From: Adiantum capillus-veneris
Taxonomy: Eukaryota > Streptophyta > Polypodiopsida > Polypodiales > Pteridaceae
DNA: 64,000 nt
Assembly (NCBI GenBank): GCA_014529385.2
Contig: CM043943.1
Location: 102,832,355-102,896,354, forward strand
Direction: 5' to 3'
Positions 1 to 9,692 of the stretch are shown piece after piece. The notes beneath the pieces are model-generated. The model had not been told where the DNA came from. It was given only the letters and a program-made list of their open reading frames with translations, and searched no databases. Made by a program: the position numbers and the translations under genes. Numbering within the stretch: position 1 is the stretch's first letter; each line of letters opens with the position of its first letter.

Positions 1-1003
1 TTGCAAGGCTAAGTATGGGAGAAAAGTATCCCACACCAGCTAAAATAGATGCATATGTAGGATGTAATACAGTTGGGTGCCAATGACTCCCTCCTCAAAT
101 ATTTCTCCATATCTCGTGAGTCTATAGGTAAATCCATAAACTAGGAGATATTCATAGTAGGAATCCCTAAGAAGGTATAGTAAGTTATGAAAGTTAACCA
201 GCTACCTTGAATGCCTCTGAGGAACAGCACTAGACTAGCATCAATTCAACGAAGTGGGAGAAGGAGAAGGGAAAGTTAGAGCCCAAGGTTGGTAGTGGAT
301 GTGGTAGATATTATACATAGTAGGGCTCCCAATAAGGGTACAATAAGCATAGCTACCTTGAAAATTTCTCAACGGCACTAAAGCAACAAAAATAGACCAG
401 TGTCAATTCAGCACCACAAAGGGAGAAGGAGAAGGAGACGAAGATATCAGAGCTCAAGGGCGATAGAGGATAAATATCATGCTTATGTCCAAAGGTTAAT
501 GCAAGCATGAGATATTGAGGGGCTCGAAAAGATTCAGCATAGGGGGGAAGAGGATTAATCACCATTAGTACCTCTAATTTAAAGTTGTAGGTGGTAAGAG
601 AAGTTTCCACCAAATGGGCTCATAAGTAGAATACTTTATTTAAGGTACGTTCCCACCAACAGGGCACAAAATTAGTATAGGTATCAACCAAAGGGTTTTC
701 CCATTGTGGCAAGGTTGTAGCAATTAATTTGAGAGTTAAATATAGAGCCTAGTTGGCTAGGTAAGAGGAGAAGTGAGAAAAGAACAGGAGGTAATTTGAG
801 AAAACTAGGAATTTTGTATCTATGAATGAGTTGAGGGTCTTCTTTTTTGTAAAAAACATGATCCAAGCATATTGAAAAGTATCCACAAAAGTTCCAAGAT
901 AGCAAGCAAAAGAATTTACTTAACAACAGTGCACTAATGGAAAAAGGAAATTAGAAAATTGTAGCCAGATGTAGCAATCCAAACCAAGTTAAAAGTGACC
1001 AAG
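1..1003. other. Unassigned left edge with a diverged direct duplication
   Basis: No gene is recognisable; the open frames here are short and not family-like. Positions 200-292 and 351-460 are a diverged direct repeat: both begin with GCTACCTTGA, share the order (ACTA..., TCAATTCA, GGGAGAAGGAGAAGG) and end in an AG-rich stretch. The segment is probably a degenerate transposable-element remnant to the left of the A-unit array. Confidence 0.4.
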
Positions 1004-1460
1004 TGTGTGTTGTTGTTTTTAGACGTATACTTATACACAAAAGAACATAACAGTTCAAAAGACAGGTGGATCTAGACAAAGGACAATGATTAGCACAAAA
1101 AAAACTAAGTCTTTGATTCATTTTTGTACATCACAGTGAGAATGAGGTATCATTCTAGTGTTTTGTACAGAAGATAGTTAAGGCCAACTTATTCTGAAGT
1201 GGAAGAGGCTAGGTTCGACAGTGATGGACAGCAGCTTAGACAAAAATATTCTAAGTAAAGATAGAGTCCTCACCTGCATCCATATAAACGAGACATCAGA
1301 TTTGTTAGCCTTGAATATGTATTACAAGTGTCAACAAATCTATCAATTGTTATCCATGTCCTACTTAAAACCTTTTTAACTTATACCTACCAACCATGTA
1401 GTGTTAAATATCATCAAATATCCATATTCAAAATAGTAAGCCACAGATCAAAGTGACATG
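1004..1460 (-). repeat. A-unit a (truncated copy of the array repeat)
   Basis: This keeps only the 3' part of an A-unit, as read on the minus strand. It retains the stretch with the splice-donor-like sequence (plus strand CCTCACCTGCATCC near 1268) and the 'ttagcctt..atgt..tttacaagt..tcaa' block seen in the other copies. It is missing the promoter part and meets A-unit b at a (TG)n tract. A 5'-truncated copy abutting a microsatellite fits reverse transcription into, or recombination at, that tract. Confidence 0.5.
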
Positions 1461-1473
1461 GTGTGTGTGTGTG

Positions 1474-3494
1474 TAGCTATTCTACTTATATAAATAAATA
1501 AAATTTTAAGCTCAAAAAATAGCTGGATTTAGACAAGTGACAATGACTAGTACAAAAACAACTCAATCTTAGCATTATTTTTGTACATGGCTATAAGAAT
1601 GAGATCTCATTCTAGTGTAAAAGTGCAATAGCTGATCTAAAAAGTATGTCCCAAGAAGTAGTAAGAGCTTGTGATTTCAAGGACAATCATTTGCTTCAAG
1701 TAAAAAACAATTCCAAGAAACGATAGAGTCCTCACTTGCATCCATCCAAACAAGACAAAGATATTTTAGCCTTGAATGTGTTTGTAGGTGTCAACGGACT
1801 ATATCAAATGTTATTGATGTCCAACTTACAAATTTTTCAACTTAAAACTACTGTCCAAAGTATTTATGTATTCCAGATCTTTGGTTTTTATTGTTTTGAA
1901 AAAAAGTTTATTATTCCAAAGATTTATGAAAGTACTTATAAGTACGGTTTCTATATAGCCCCATTTTTTATTAAACCTTAAATAGATAATATCATACATA
2001 TGATTCTGATTAGAAGGCCACCACCCCTTCTGATCCAAGTGTTTTAACCCCCATATCATCCCATAGATCAGTCTTTCAATATCCAACTTACTTTTCCAGA
2101 TTTTTCAATCTCCAATTCCTCTAGTTTTTTTAAGTACCATAAAGCCGTAAAGTATTCAAATCAACGGCTTTAGATATCTCAAAACAACAAAAAATTCCAT
2201 TGATAGTTTAATGTAACAAACTTGGCTGTGTTATTAAGAAAAGCCAAATCTCATAGGCCCACTTTGGGCATACGAAGCCAAATGAGAAGAAGACCTACTA
2301 AATCTAGTCAAATTAGCCTTAACAAATTTAATAAACTATCACGCCCCGATAAACAACATAAAATGTAGCACCCTTTAATACATTGGTAGCCTAAACAAAC
2401 TCTGTATCAAATGGGACAAAGGTTAATTCATGATATGCAGTCAACAGTCCACAAAGTACAAATAACAATCACCCTTTGTGTCTACTAGTACCAAATACAT
2501 CATTACCTTTCCTGGAATGTCAAGGGTATATTATACCACCCCATCACTTCTCTAAAAAACAAATTTTTGACAGCGTAGTGTTAGAAAATAGATTTATCTA
2601 GAGCCAGAAAATCATTTATGCAAGGGTTCCACTAGACCGAACCAAAGCTTTACCCAAAGGTGTAATAAGGTTTTACCCAAAAGCTCCCACTGAAACATAA
2701 CTTACTAGCAAACTATCTAACACAGTAATCAAGTTAGAGAGAGCCGGTTAATAACCAATAGTGCAACTTGTATCATGTTAGAGGGAAAAAAATGATGGGA
2801 ACGTACTTTGTACAGAAAAAACACCGTTCATACGGACGTAATCACCATGAGCTATACAATCCAAGGAATATCAAGAACTTAACACGCTTTGAAGTGATGT
2901 AGAGTATTGCAAGAAAAAAATTATAAAAAACCAACCTGAGATGCCTCCTTGTGTTCAACCATCTCCATAGCCACACAATAAGAAAGCGTTCAGGTCCTCA
3001 AAAACTCACTTTCATGTACACACACAAAAAACTCAAGAGCCAAGGCTAAGTGAGGGGTATAGATTATCCCTCACTTGCTTATAAATACCCAATTGGGTTC
3101 ATGTTATGAGGAGCCGCATTCAAGGGAAATCATGAATGATCTATCATCATCATAGGGAGAATACAATCCAATGGCAATAGACAACCTGAATCTAGAGGGA
3201 GGGGGTTGTTATTTGTGTGTTTCTTAAGGAGTGAATGAAAGCAGAGTACAATGACACAGAGGAGTGGGAGTAGTAAGCATAGTGCAGAGAGTGGGGGGGA
3301 GGCGAATTAATGTGCGGCTTGCTTCCCAAGGAAGAGAAAAGACTCACACTGCACTTAGGAAGGGATTTTTATGAGGACTAAGTCCCAAGCGCAACCACCA
3401 ATTTAGGGGGAGCATCCCACGAAGGATGGATAAGTTCCATGCCTTTTAATGTTTTCAAGGAAAGTTTTTTGAGCAATACAAGGCAGTGGTACTC
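1474..3494 (-). repeat. A-unit b (about 2 kb, promoter-bearing)
   Basis: This is a non-coding repeat related to A-unit e at 24894-26417; both carry the 'gattctgattagaaggccacc' block and a 'cctccttgtgttcaaccatctccat' block. Read on the minus strand it has a TATA-like box, a hairpin, a short ATG-containing stretch ending in CAG/GTTGG and a second donor-like site near 1729. No protein-coding frame is evident. (TG)n tracts lie at both ends (1461-1474 and 3495-3520). Its role is inferred: a non-autonomous or leader segment of the PLE array. Confidence 0.6.
3048..3086 (-). promoter_or_regulatory. A-unit b TATA box with adjacent hairpin
   Basis: On the minus strand ATTTATAA (3079-3086) is followed at once by a 9-bp inverted repeat, AAGTGAGGG (3068-3076) with CCCTCACTT (3048-3056), around an 11-nt loop. 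The same arrangement recurs in six other A-units with different TATA variants, so it looks selected or at least ancestral. The hairpin would fall across the expected transcription start. Confidence 0.55.
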
Positions 3495-3520
3495 GTGTGT
3501 GTGTGTGTGTGTGTGTGTGG
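3495..3520. repeat. (TG)n microsatellite at the A-unit b/c junction
   Basis: A run of about 13 GT dinucleotides separates A-unit b from A-unit c. Equivalent tracts sit at most other block junctions of the array. Confidence 0.9.
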
Positions 3521-5416
3521 ATGTTTTAATCTTAGATAATAAGACATAATTGAACTTTTGTATTCAAAGGACAGTTGGCAATGGAACAAAGAATAGATAA
3601 GTACAAAAACAATTCAGTATTAGAATCATTTAAGTACAATGTTTGTAGAAAGAGATCTCCTTTCAGTACATAGATAGTAAAAGAACTTCCCAAATCATAA
3701 GTGAGTGTTCCATCCAGTGTAGGACAACTTGCCAAAGTAAAAAAAAACCCTCCAAGATAAGATAGAGTCCTTACCTGCATCCATCCAAACAAGACAACAA
3801 TTCAGCTAGCCTTGGATGTGCTTTACAAGTATCAATGGACTATACTAGTTGTTATCTATGTCCATCTTTTTAAAAGAAATTAAACCTTTCCAAGATAAGT
3901 CCTTATATTTAAAGTAAAGATGTTGTCACTTATTAAAAACCCAAGTTTTTAGTATAAATATTATTTTGATTAGAAGGCCATAACCCCTTCTAATCGAAGT
4001 GTCTTATTCCCATCGATATTTTTATCATTTATTTGCCACCTTTTCGAATGAAGCTCCACCACATGACTCTTATGAAAAGAAGCCTTAAAAAATTCCAAAA
4101 AATATCAAGCTTGTTTATGTTTATTTAGGTCAGATACAGTTTATGCCCATTAGGGCTCATGGAATACAGATCTTCCCCTAGTTTTTATATCACTTACCTT
4201 AATCATCCATCTCTTAGAAAACCAAGTGGCAAAGAGCCCTTGCGGAATCAAGCTAGACCGTATGTCAAACCATAAAGGCAAAGGAATAAATGCCTGTATG
4301 GTTTTATTTTTCAATTATACCGTACCTTGTGAATGCAAAAAGTATTGTAATACCTTATCAAAACAACCAGCTAACGAATAACTCCAGTGTTAATATGCAG
4401 TCGGCGGGCCATACCCCACAACTAAAAACAATCCAACATATGTATGCAGCCGGGCCAAACCCCCAATTTACCATAAAGCCAGTATTGTGCTCGCTCTGTA
4501 ACCAATAACAAGTTTAAAACTAGAAAACATCTGGGGTATGGCCCCCCTCCCCAAAAGGTTTATTTGAATCGATTTCTACGTTAAGCATCCGCGGGGTATC
4601 ACACAGAAAAACCCAACCAAAAACACAATAACAGTATGCATTAGGTCCAAACCCTTTTACATAATTTTGCTTTAATATTGCGCAACCTACAACATCACTT
4701 AGTCAAAAAAAGCTTAGTAAATATGCAGGGTAATCCCCCATCCCACAAATTTTAATGCATCAACATTATTTCATGCCATCAACAAGAGGCCCCACATTGC
4801 CAAGCCTTGCAGCAATAATAATGAACCCCCAAAAGAAACAACACAGTCTGACGGGATGTACCACCATTTTTTTTAAAAAGCAGTCAAATGGGATGTGTCA
4901 ACGCAGCCTGTAAACGGTATCAGCCAGCAGAGGCTAAGAAAATCCCAAAGTACTTTGGTATTCTCAGGACCACATATTATTAATAGAAGTAACTTTGAAT
5001 TATGCAGCACTAATTGTGACAGTAGAGAAAAAAACCAGTTAACGACAGCCCCCTTTTTCCTAAGAGGTCAAAAAGCCAAACCTTTAATATACCCAATACG
5101 ATTGCAAGTAGTATCATGTCGGCGGCAAAGTCATTTGAGCCAAGTATACACAATTACCATTCCATTGTGTGTCATCCGATTTATCTTACCTTATTGTGCC
5201 AACTTTTGCCAACACATAGCAAAAGTATACTTTTGCCAACACAGAGCAAAAGTATGCTTTATGTACAACAACAACAAAATACAAACAGAACCAGTAGAGA
5301 TGTAAGCAAGGGTAGAGAAAAAAAAAACCTCAAAAACCTGATTGGTGAGCTCCATAGCTCCTATTTGAAGCAAGCAGTAGATTTTTTAGAAAAAACAAAA
5401 CAAACCAACCCTGGCT

Positions 5417-5454
5417 AAGTGAGGGGCAGGGATGCGCCCTCACTTGTATATATA
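5417..5454 (-). promoter_or_regulatory. A-unit c TATA box with adjacent hairpin
   Basis: Minus-strand TATATATAC (5446-5454) precedes the inverted repeat AAGTGAGGG (5437-5445) / CCCTCACTT (5417-5425). The stem is a perfect 9 bp. The same TATA-plus-stem module is found in A-units b, d, e, f, h and i. Confidence 0.6.
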
Positions 5455-5522
5455 GTGGAAGGAGGAGGGAATGCCAGTCCTATGAGCGGGAGCCATAAGT
5501 GAGCCAGGCTGCCTTCCTGGAG

Positions 5523-5524
<2 letters not shown>

Positions 5525-5570
<46 letters not shown>
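5525..5570. repeat. (TG)n microsatellite inside A-unit c
   Basis: A 46-bp GT run upstream (minus-strand sense) of the A-unit c promoter. The paralogous unit d has an equivalent run at 11951-11995. Confidence 0.95.
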
Positions 5571-5574
<4 letters not shown>

Positions 5575-5900
5575 CTATTTGGCATACAAATATCCAAGAG
5601 TGGGGAGATCTACTGGAGAGGCCGCCTTTGTGGCATGATGAAGAGCGACTCCCAAAATGCAGTCACGCTCGGCTATGCCAGAGCTAGTGATAATCAATTA
5701 GAACTTAGGTTAATTTTAAGAGCAAGGCCCTATGGTGTAAAGTAGTAGTGGCATTTAAGTAGCAACCCGAGTGATTTTATGCTACCCAACAGGTCCTAGG
5801 TTAGATCAGTGAGTTGGGGGGGCAGGGGGGGGGGGCTAAAATTGGGGGTGTGTTAGGTTTTAGAATTTTGCAAAAATCAAGATTAATATAGTATCATTGT

Positions 5901-5977
5901 GTGTGTGCACCCACCCTAACCCAGGCACCATACACAATGGGTTGGTAGTAGGCCCATTGTGGATGGGCGTGACTACC
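5901..5977 (-). other. PLE1 3'-terminal interlocked inverted repeats
   Basis: Two interlocked pairings are present: CACAATGGG (5933-5941) with CCCATTGTG (5953-5961), and GGTAGTAGG (5944-5952) with the decayed partner at 5966-5977. On the minus strand they are followed by GGGTTAGGGTGGG and a short (CA)n. The same topology recurs at 21262-21305, 28881-28924, 52220-52264 and 54810-54848. Confidence 0.55.
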
Positions 5978-6062
5978 TAATTAGAGAAGTGATATCCTCT
6001 TGATTAAAGTGTGACACATGTCAATTGTGTTGGGTAAGAGCTTGTATAATAGTGTTGCAGAT

Positions 6063-6885
6063 CTAGTTTCTATTAAACCCATTAAGGCAATATTTCTTGA
6101 TTAGTAGATTAACCTCCTCCCAGGCAAGAAAAGATAAATCAGACATATCTTTGAGGAAATCTCTATTGTTGATAGTAATTATGTTATCCATATATCTGTA
6201 GGTATGCCTGAAACGTGAAAGCTTATTTTTGTAAGATTCCATGGTTGTGATACACCACTTGTACTCAAAAAAGGAAAGGTAAATATTACATATAAGTGGA
6301 GAGCATGAGAATCCCATGGGGATTCCTAGGCATTGGTTAAAGCAAAGACCTCCCAAAACAATAGTGCAGTTACAAAGCACCCAAGAGATGTAACCACAAA
6401 GCTTAGCTTCATTAAAGTGTAAGGAGTGAGTTACTTTTATCCACCTGGGTTTTTGGAGAGAGAGATGTAAAAGAGTTTCTTCTTTCTAGCATTAAAGAAG
6501 GCCATTTTAATCACCTTGGAAAGAATAGTCTTAAGGCCAAGATCCCCTTCAAGGGGAATGTTTTCGTACATTGTGTAATGTCTACAGTAAAAATGTGGGA
6601 GATTTGCTGAGGAAGATTAAGCAAGACTTCTGTAGAGTTTTTTGCAAGCCAAAAGGGATTGTACTGAATATGTAAGAAATCTTGGCAAATTTTTTGTTTA
6701 GTGGTACAAATAAGCTCAAATTTGGTTAGTATAAGGTCGAGGCATAACGTAATATCCTTAGTGATATCAATGAAAATACTATTGGAGGCATCAGATATCC
6801 ATCTGAACTTATGCTTATGAATTTTATAAGTGGGAAATAATACAAGTAACTTAGTGTTTAGAACAGGGTAGCCTAGGTTTCCCAA
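6063..6885 (-). pseudogene. PLE1 reverse transcriptase fragments
   Basis: Two frames, 6885-6511 and 6380-6063, cover the RT palm and fingers. The first has the KIHKHKFRWISDA motif and a motif A-like VDITQ. The second begins with the motif B GIPMGFSCSP (6313-6327 on DNA) and has motif C as YRYMDN, so the second catalytic aspartate has become asparagine. The C-terminal stretch (NLLIKKYCLNGF) matches the tails of PLE2 and PLE3. The frame is interrupted between the two parts and has no intact start. It is non-functional, probably a relic that once copied RNA at the target site. Confidence 0.7.
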
Positions 6886-7042
6886 GTACTTTGCAATATT
6901 ATTAGTAATTAGTTGTAATGGAGAGTTAATACTATAGAATTCCTTCCCAAATACCCGATTGTGAGCGGTCTTCCAAGCAAGGTACTTGCATAAAATAGTG
7001 GGACAGTTAGGGCTTTTGTCCAGGCCGACAACAAACCATTTA

Positions 7043-8037
7043 TCAAAGATTTTGAAGGAAGCATTCCTTCACAACTTCCCTTAAGTCCGATAGGACTGTC
7101 ATCTCCACTTGGAGAGCACTGACAAGGTCAATGAGGCAGCTTAGTATAGTTGATAAAGCAAGGTAGGGGTTTTTGGAAAAGTTAGGTATATGGTTGAGCC
7201 CTTTGGCTGAGATGGTTGAGAATAAACCAAACGATATGATCGAACCACACGATGCTGGATTCACAAGAGGCTTTAGGGTCAAAAAATCTGCAGGCACATT
7301 TTACATACGGTTGAAAGACATTCCAGATGGATTCAGTGTAAAAATCTAGATTACTCTTGGCAAATCATATTTCCTTTAGTACGGATGTAGAGGCCCAAAT
7401 TAGAGAGGCATTTGGAGTGGTCGATGAGATTGAGATTGAAGGGTGCTTTGATCAACTCTCCTTTGTTGAGAAATTGCCCTCCTTTTAGAATCTTGAGTCT
7501 ACAATCTTCCACAGTCAAGGCAGGGAGGTTGGCAAGGTAAACCCATGTTTCACACAAAATGGATGCTAGGAAAGCTTTATTGGGCAGGACCCAAAGCTGA
7601 TGGTCAACCCCAAGGGATTCAATTTCAATTTGTCGAGTAGGTAAGACAGGAAAATTTTTGGATATTTTAGGCATCATCTCCAGGAGGTTAGAGTCATTGA
7701 GGGAGTAGAGATTACTTTGAAATTCCTTAACTGCTTCAAGGGCTGCACTATCTCGACAAAAGATTCCACTAGTTTGTGGAATAGTAGGAGTGGCTGGTGT
7801 ATAGACAAAATAGGGATTGAGACCACATAACTTCCTAAGAAATTTAGATAGCTCAGCACCATAGGAGGAAAATAGGGCAAGCTCTTGCTGGTACTGTGAG
7901 GAGAGTAGGGGCAGCTGGGCTATATATTGGGTAATTAAATTAACCCCTTCCATGCAGTCTTTATCTAGAGTAGTCAAAATCTTGACCCAATCCTTAACAC
8001 TAGAATGGTAACATGACACTTTTATGTCCTTGAACAC
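7043..8037 (-). pseudogene. PLE1 N-terminal domain
   Basis: The frame at 8037-7351 encodes about 228 residues with landmarks KLCGLNP, SDSNLLEM-like, VDHQLW and GLYIRTKG that recur in PLE3 (31958-31596) and in a plus-strand fragment at 56545-56985. After a one-base shift near 7365 the same protein continues as NVFQPYVKCACRFFDP..SCESSIVWFDH, with a cysteine/histidine cluster. I know no named domain for this region; by position it precedes the RT. The segment 7297-7043 ends with a helix shared with PLE3 (LVSALQ / LVSTLQ). Confidence 0.6.
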
Positions 8038-9336
8038 TTTCGTGTCCTGTTAAGTGACCATTTTGCTTGAATTATTTGAAGAGTATGAAAATGAATTTCT
8101 AGGTGCTATATATCCACAAAGTTGCCTTATGAGCTGAAAAAAACTTAGCATTTTTTTTTGAGTATCGATCTCACCATTAACCTTACTCTTGCACAACATT
8201 TTTGAACCTAAACTGTGTGAAAAAACAGGTTCTGTTTTTGGCTTTTTTTCAATTTTTGGCAACTATACCACTCTAAAGTTCATGTTTGTGAGGTTTAGAT
8301 GGCTAGAGGTTAGGCCTTCATAGTTCTCAACATGTTTTGATGCTTGTAGGGAGAGCTAAGTGTTAAAATTGAAAGTGATGACCAATTTACAAGAATTGCA
8401 TAATCCTATTTTTTGGCCAAAATTAGCACTTTTATGATTTTTTTGGCGGCTTTCTTGATATCCAAATTCAATTTTGATTGTGTAAGTGTAATGTATAACA
8501 TAAAGCTAATCTTCCTTGAGTTTTGGGGGACCTAATATGCTATATAGCATAGTATATGATGATGGTTGAGTTTTTTGATTGCTGAAGAATACGATACATT
8601 TTAGAGTAGCAAGTATAACTTTCTCAATATTGCTAGTTTCTTAGGCCAATTGTGTGTTTTGTAGGTAGTGACCATATCTAATCATAGACTACAAACTTGT
8701 CTAGATATTGAGTAGTTTCTATGGGTTTCTAGAGGTCATAATGCTAAACCCAGTTTTTTCGATCATGTTTGCTATATTTAGCACTTTATCATTGCCCCCA
8801 AGGTTCCAATTGTAAGAGATCCATTATCCTTTTGACATGCTCCATGGCTCCTTTTGAATCCAAAGGCCCAAAGGGAACTAAGAAAACATGTATATAGTAT
8901 CTGTATTGAGCGTGACTATAGAAACTTTGATGATAGGTCCGCAAAATGGCAAAAATGCAACTTTTTTGTACCTATTTTTTTTGCCCAAAAAAAAAAGTGA
9001 GGTAAAAGCAACCATATGTTTTGGTCACCAACCCATTAAAGTTAACGGGTCATTTTATCTCATGTCCTACAAAAATCTCCACTCTTATTTATATGCAATC
9101 AACCGTAAGAAATTGCTGTTTTGGGCAAAATGCACTGGTCTATCAACTTTGGAGGCTTGTAGTGACCAAGGGATGAGAAAAATTACAAGTTTCTCATTTT
9201 TTCCATATGTAATAGTTATTGAACTATAAGCTCATGAAAGGATTTTTCAAAATGAGTGGATCTACTATGGTTTTGGAAATTTTTCCCAAAACCCTGAAAG
9301 GACACTTTTATGTCCTGTTAGGTTACCATTCTAGTG
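7998..9336. mobile_element. piggyBac-like non-autonomous DNA transposon
   Basis: This 1339-bp unit has perfect 15-bp terminal inverted repeats, CACTAGAATGGTAAC (7998-8012) and GTTACCATTCTAGTG (9322-9336), flanked by TTAA on both sides (7994-7997, 9337-9340). PLE3 has the uninterrupted site near 36790 with a single TTAA. TTAA duplication is the hallmark of the piggyBac superfamily. Both ends also carry subterminal copies of CACTTTTATGTCCT, twice at the left in slightly different forms. Two open frames (8262-8050 minus, 8888-9229 plus) do not resemble a transposase, so the element would need one supplied in trans. Confidence 0.8.
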
Positions 9337-9692
9337 TTAAACAAAAACATATGTAAGACATATAATTTTTTGTCAGAGGTAAGAGCCGAATCATATATTA
9401 ATTGAGAAGCATCCAAGCTACTAATACATCTGAGTACAAGAGATGTGGCCACTGAGAGGGGCTCCGAGGACGATTCCAATCCTTGTGAGAGAACAAGAGT
9501 CTGCAATTTATCAAAAAAATGTGGTGAGATTCACTTATTCTTACCATAGTAAGTAATACAATCTTTGGACTTCCTAGAGAGGAAGGGTCTAGTTCAAACT
9601 ACCAAAGCATTCTTTGGTTAACGATCCTTAAGGTATAGCTTAATCTGTTTGAGAATCCTTGCATGATTCTCAGGGTTGTGATTAGTGCTCAT
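9318..9692 (-). pseudogene. PLE1 N-terminal-most coding segment
   Basis: The frame 9506-9337 reads LQTLVLSQGLE..SLDASQLIYDSAL and matches PLE3 at 36962-36726; it is cut at 9337 by the piggyBac-like insertion. Just upstream, TTGCAG/ACTC resembles a splice acceptor. A 24-codon frame starting with ATG at 9692 (MSTNHNPENHARIL) has a diverged counterpart in PLE3 near 42970 and may be the original start exon. That start is an inference. Confidence 0.45.

Larger units (their letters stand above)
3520..5889 (-). repeat. A-unit c (gamma type)
   Basis: This is a close paralogue of A-unit d (9985-12170 plus 21070-21220), collinear over more than 2 kb including the internal (TG)n tract. On the minus strand it runs from the PLE1 3' end through an AT-rich segment, a G/C homopolymer region near 5815-5845, the 45-bp microsatellite, a TATA/hairpin promoter, a short ATG exon-like stretch (near 5355) and the donor-like site near 3772. 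Short open frames in it are not conserved in A-unit d, so I call no gene. Confidence 0.65.

Noticed and set aside
1736-2086. Opposed 80-86-codon frames in A-unit b
   Set aside because: They are not open in the paralogous A-unit e and have no motif.
5740-5820. tRNA-like box B (GGTCCTGGGTTAAATC at 21116, diverged copy at 5795), possible SINE head
   Set aside because: The match to box B is partial, box A is not convincing, and the stretch is simply part of the A-unit.
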